The translations under genes and the position numbers were made by a program. A DNA stretch of 64,000 nucleotides from Halomonas sp. GTDB lineage: Bacteria > Pseudomonadota > Gammaproteobacteria > Pseudomonadales > Halomonadaceae. The DNA is taken from the NCBI RefSeq assembly GCF_011050415.1, contig NZ_DRFS01000006.1, forward strand, positions 1 through 64,000. The letters run 5' to 3'. Each line of letters opens with the position of its first letter. Position 1 is the first letter of the stretch. The notes under the pieces are model-generated. The model had not been told where the DNA came from. It did not search any database and saw only the letters and a list, made by a program, of their open reading frames with translations. Shown here one piece after another: positions 62,692 to 64,000 of this stretch.

Positions 62692-64000
62692 ATGAAACGG
62701 ATGCTTATTAATGCGACCCAGCCCGAAGAGCTGCGCGTCGCTTTAGTTGATGGACAACGCCTGTACGATCTGGATATTGAATCAGGCGCTCGAGAACAGA
62801 AAAAAGCCAATATCTATCGCGGTAAAATCACCCGTGTAGAACCCTCCCTTGAAGCTGCCTTTGTTGATTATGGCGCAGACCGCCACGGCTTCCTGCCACT
62901 TAAAGAGATTTCCCGTGAGTACTTTGTCAAAGATGTTTCGGGCCGCCCGAGCATTAAAGAAGTGCTTAAAGAGGGTCAGGAAGTCATCGTTCAGGTGGAC
63001 AAAGAGGAGCGTGGCAATAAAGGCGCTGCGCTAACGACGTTTGTTAGCCTTGCTGGACGCTTCTTGGTGCTAATGCCCAACAACCCACGTGCAGGTGGCA
63101 TTTCACGGCGCATTGAAGGTGATGAGCGCAGCCAGTTGAAAGATGCCATGGGCCAGCTTACCGTGCCCGACAAAATGGGTCTGATCGTCCGCACCGCCGG
63201 CATTGGCCGCAACCCGGAAGAACTACAGTGGGATTTGGATTACCTGGTTCAGGTATGGGAATCGATCACCACTGAAGCCGCTAAGCGCGCTGCACCGTTT
63301 TTGATCTATCGTGAATCTAACGTCATCATCCGCGCCATGCGCGATTACTTACGTCAGGATATCGGCGAAGTATTGATCGACAGCCCCGAGATTCACGCAG
63401 AGGCGCTGGGCTTTATTCGCCAGGTGATGCCGTCTTATCAACAGAAGATCAAGCTCTACGCCGATGAAGTACCGCTTTTCTCCCGCTTCCAGATCGAATC
63501 GCAAATCGAGACGGCCTATCAGCGCGAAGTGAAGCTGCCTTCGGGTGGGTCGATTGTTATTGATCACACCGAAGCACTGGTCTCAATCGATATCAACTCC
63601 GCCCGGGCTACCCGTGGTAGCGATATCGAAGAAACCGCCCTGCAGACCAACTCTGAAGCCGCCGACGAAATCGCTCGCCAGCTACGTCTGCGCGACATCG
63701 GTGGCTTGGTAGTCATCGACTTTATCGACATGGGGCCTGCGCGCAACCAGCGTGAAGTTGAAAACCGCATGCGCGATGCCCTCAAGCTAGATCGTGCACG
63801 GGTACAGATCGGCCGCATTTCACGCTTCGGCCTGATGGAAATGTCCCGCCAGCGCTTGCGACCATCGCTGGGTGAAACCAGCGGCGTGGTATGCCCCCGC
63901 TGTAATGGCCAAGGCACCATTCGTGATGTGCGTTCGCTCTCGCTCTCCATCATGCGCCTGATTGAAGAAGAGGCGATGAAAGAGAATAGCGCACAGATTC
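62692..64000 (+). CDS. rne: Ribonuclease E, N-terminal part (runs off the window)
   Basis: Endoribonuclease that starts mRNA decay and processes rRNA and tRNA; scaffold of the degradosome. The visible 436 codons cover the catalytic half. [10 protein letters not shown] opens the protein. An S1 domain (about 38-120) has A-A-F-V-D-Y-G. The DNase I-like part carries the Mg-binding Asp residues in [10 protein letters not shown] and V-I-D-F-I-D-M, and the zinc link is C-P-R-C. The C-terminal scaffold is beyond the edge. A weak ribosome site and long leader suggest regulated translation. Confidence 0.97.
   Translation, partial: MKRMLINATQPEELRVALVDGQRLYDLDIESGAREQKKANIYRGKITRVEPSLEAAFVDYGADRHGFLPLKEISREYFVKDVSGRPSIKEVLKEGQEVIVQVDKEERGNKGAALTTFVSLAGRFLVLMPNNPRAGGISRRIEGDERSQLKDAMGQLTVPDKMGLIVRTAGIGRNPEELQWDLDYLVQVWESITTEAAKRAAPFLIYRESNVIIRAMRDYLRQDIGEVLIDSPEIHAEALGFIRQVMPSYQQKIKLYADEVPLFSRFQIESQIETAYQREVKLPSGGSIVIDHTEALVSIDINSARATRGSDIEETALQTNSEAADEIARQLRLRDIGGLVVIDFIDMGPARNQREVENRMRDALKLDRARVQIGRISRFGLMEMSRQRLRPSLGETSGVVCPRCNGQGTIRDVRSLSLSIMRLIEEEAMKENSAQI

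Overview
The window is chromosomal DNA of a gammaproteobacterium, most likely a halophile of the Halomonas/Vreelandella group. This is inferred from three things: the protein sequences, a moderately GC-rich composition judged by eye, and gene orders that follow Pseudomonas closely (barA/gacS-cysM-rlmD-relA-mazG; rpoE-rseABC-degQ-lepA-lepB-rnc-era-recO-pdxJ-acpS; rne-rluC-HAD-sppA-maf-yceD-rpmF-plsX-fabD-fabG-acpP-fabF-pabC-mltG-tmk-holB-pilZ-tatD). No species assignment was possible. Most of the window is core genome. I saw no rRNA or tRNA gene, no CRISPR array and no complete mobile element.

Layout. 1-540: scar of accessory DNA (tail of an IS3-family transposase, a broken Rhs/YD-repeat fragment, a relic of a small membrane ORF). 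0.5-10.8 kb, minus strand: DUF1294, rluF, DUF924, ppc, mazG, relA, rlmD, cysM. 10.8-13.6 kb, plus: hybrid sensor kinase barA/gacS. 13.6-24.7 kb, minus: acpS, pdxJ, recO, era, rnc, lepB, lepA, degQ/mucD and the sigma-E envelope-stress locus rseC-rseB-rseA-rpoE. 25.1-30.9 kb: aroF (plus), dinG and rhlB (minus), a small basic protein coupled to xthA (plus). 30.9-40.9 kb, minus: a six-gene TonB2-type energy-transduction operon with a Fur-like box, then the class Ib ribonucleotide reductase operon nrdHIEF with NrdR-like boxes, then a Mn-type superoxide dismutase. 41.1-45 kb: etfA, etfB and the divergent ETF-quinone oxidoreductase. 45-50.9 kb, minus: UvrD-like helicase, DUF1285, tatD, pilZ, holB, tmk. 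51-61.9 kb: mltG, pabC and the fatty-acid/phospholipid cluster (fabF, acpP, fabG, fabD, plsX, rpmF, yceD; no fabH), maf (plus), sppA, a HAD phosphatase and rluC. 62.7 kb to the end: 5' part of rne behind a roughly 750-base structured leader.

How the genes work together. The 31-41 kb stretch reads as an iron-scarcity block: Fur-type control of iron-siderophore uptake energisation beside enzymes that can run on manganese (NrdF, MnSOD). The rpoE/rse/degQ genes form the sigma-E envelope-stress circuit. The fab/plsX/rpmF/yceD cluster couples lipid synthesis with ribosome-related genes. Etf proteins feed electrons from beta-oxidation into the quinone pool.

I found no clearly new multi-gene system. 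The most unusual signal is recurring 14-15 bp tandem duplications at five unrelated loci (mazG 3' end, upstream of aroF, upstream of etfB, holB stop codon, mltG stop codon). Next are the Fur/NrdR/TyrR-like operators, the His/Cys-rich tail of PdxJ and the folded rne leader.
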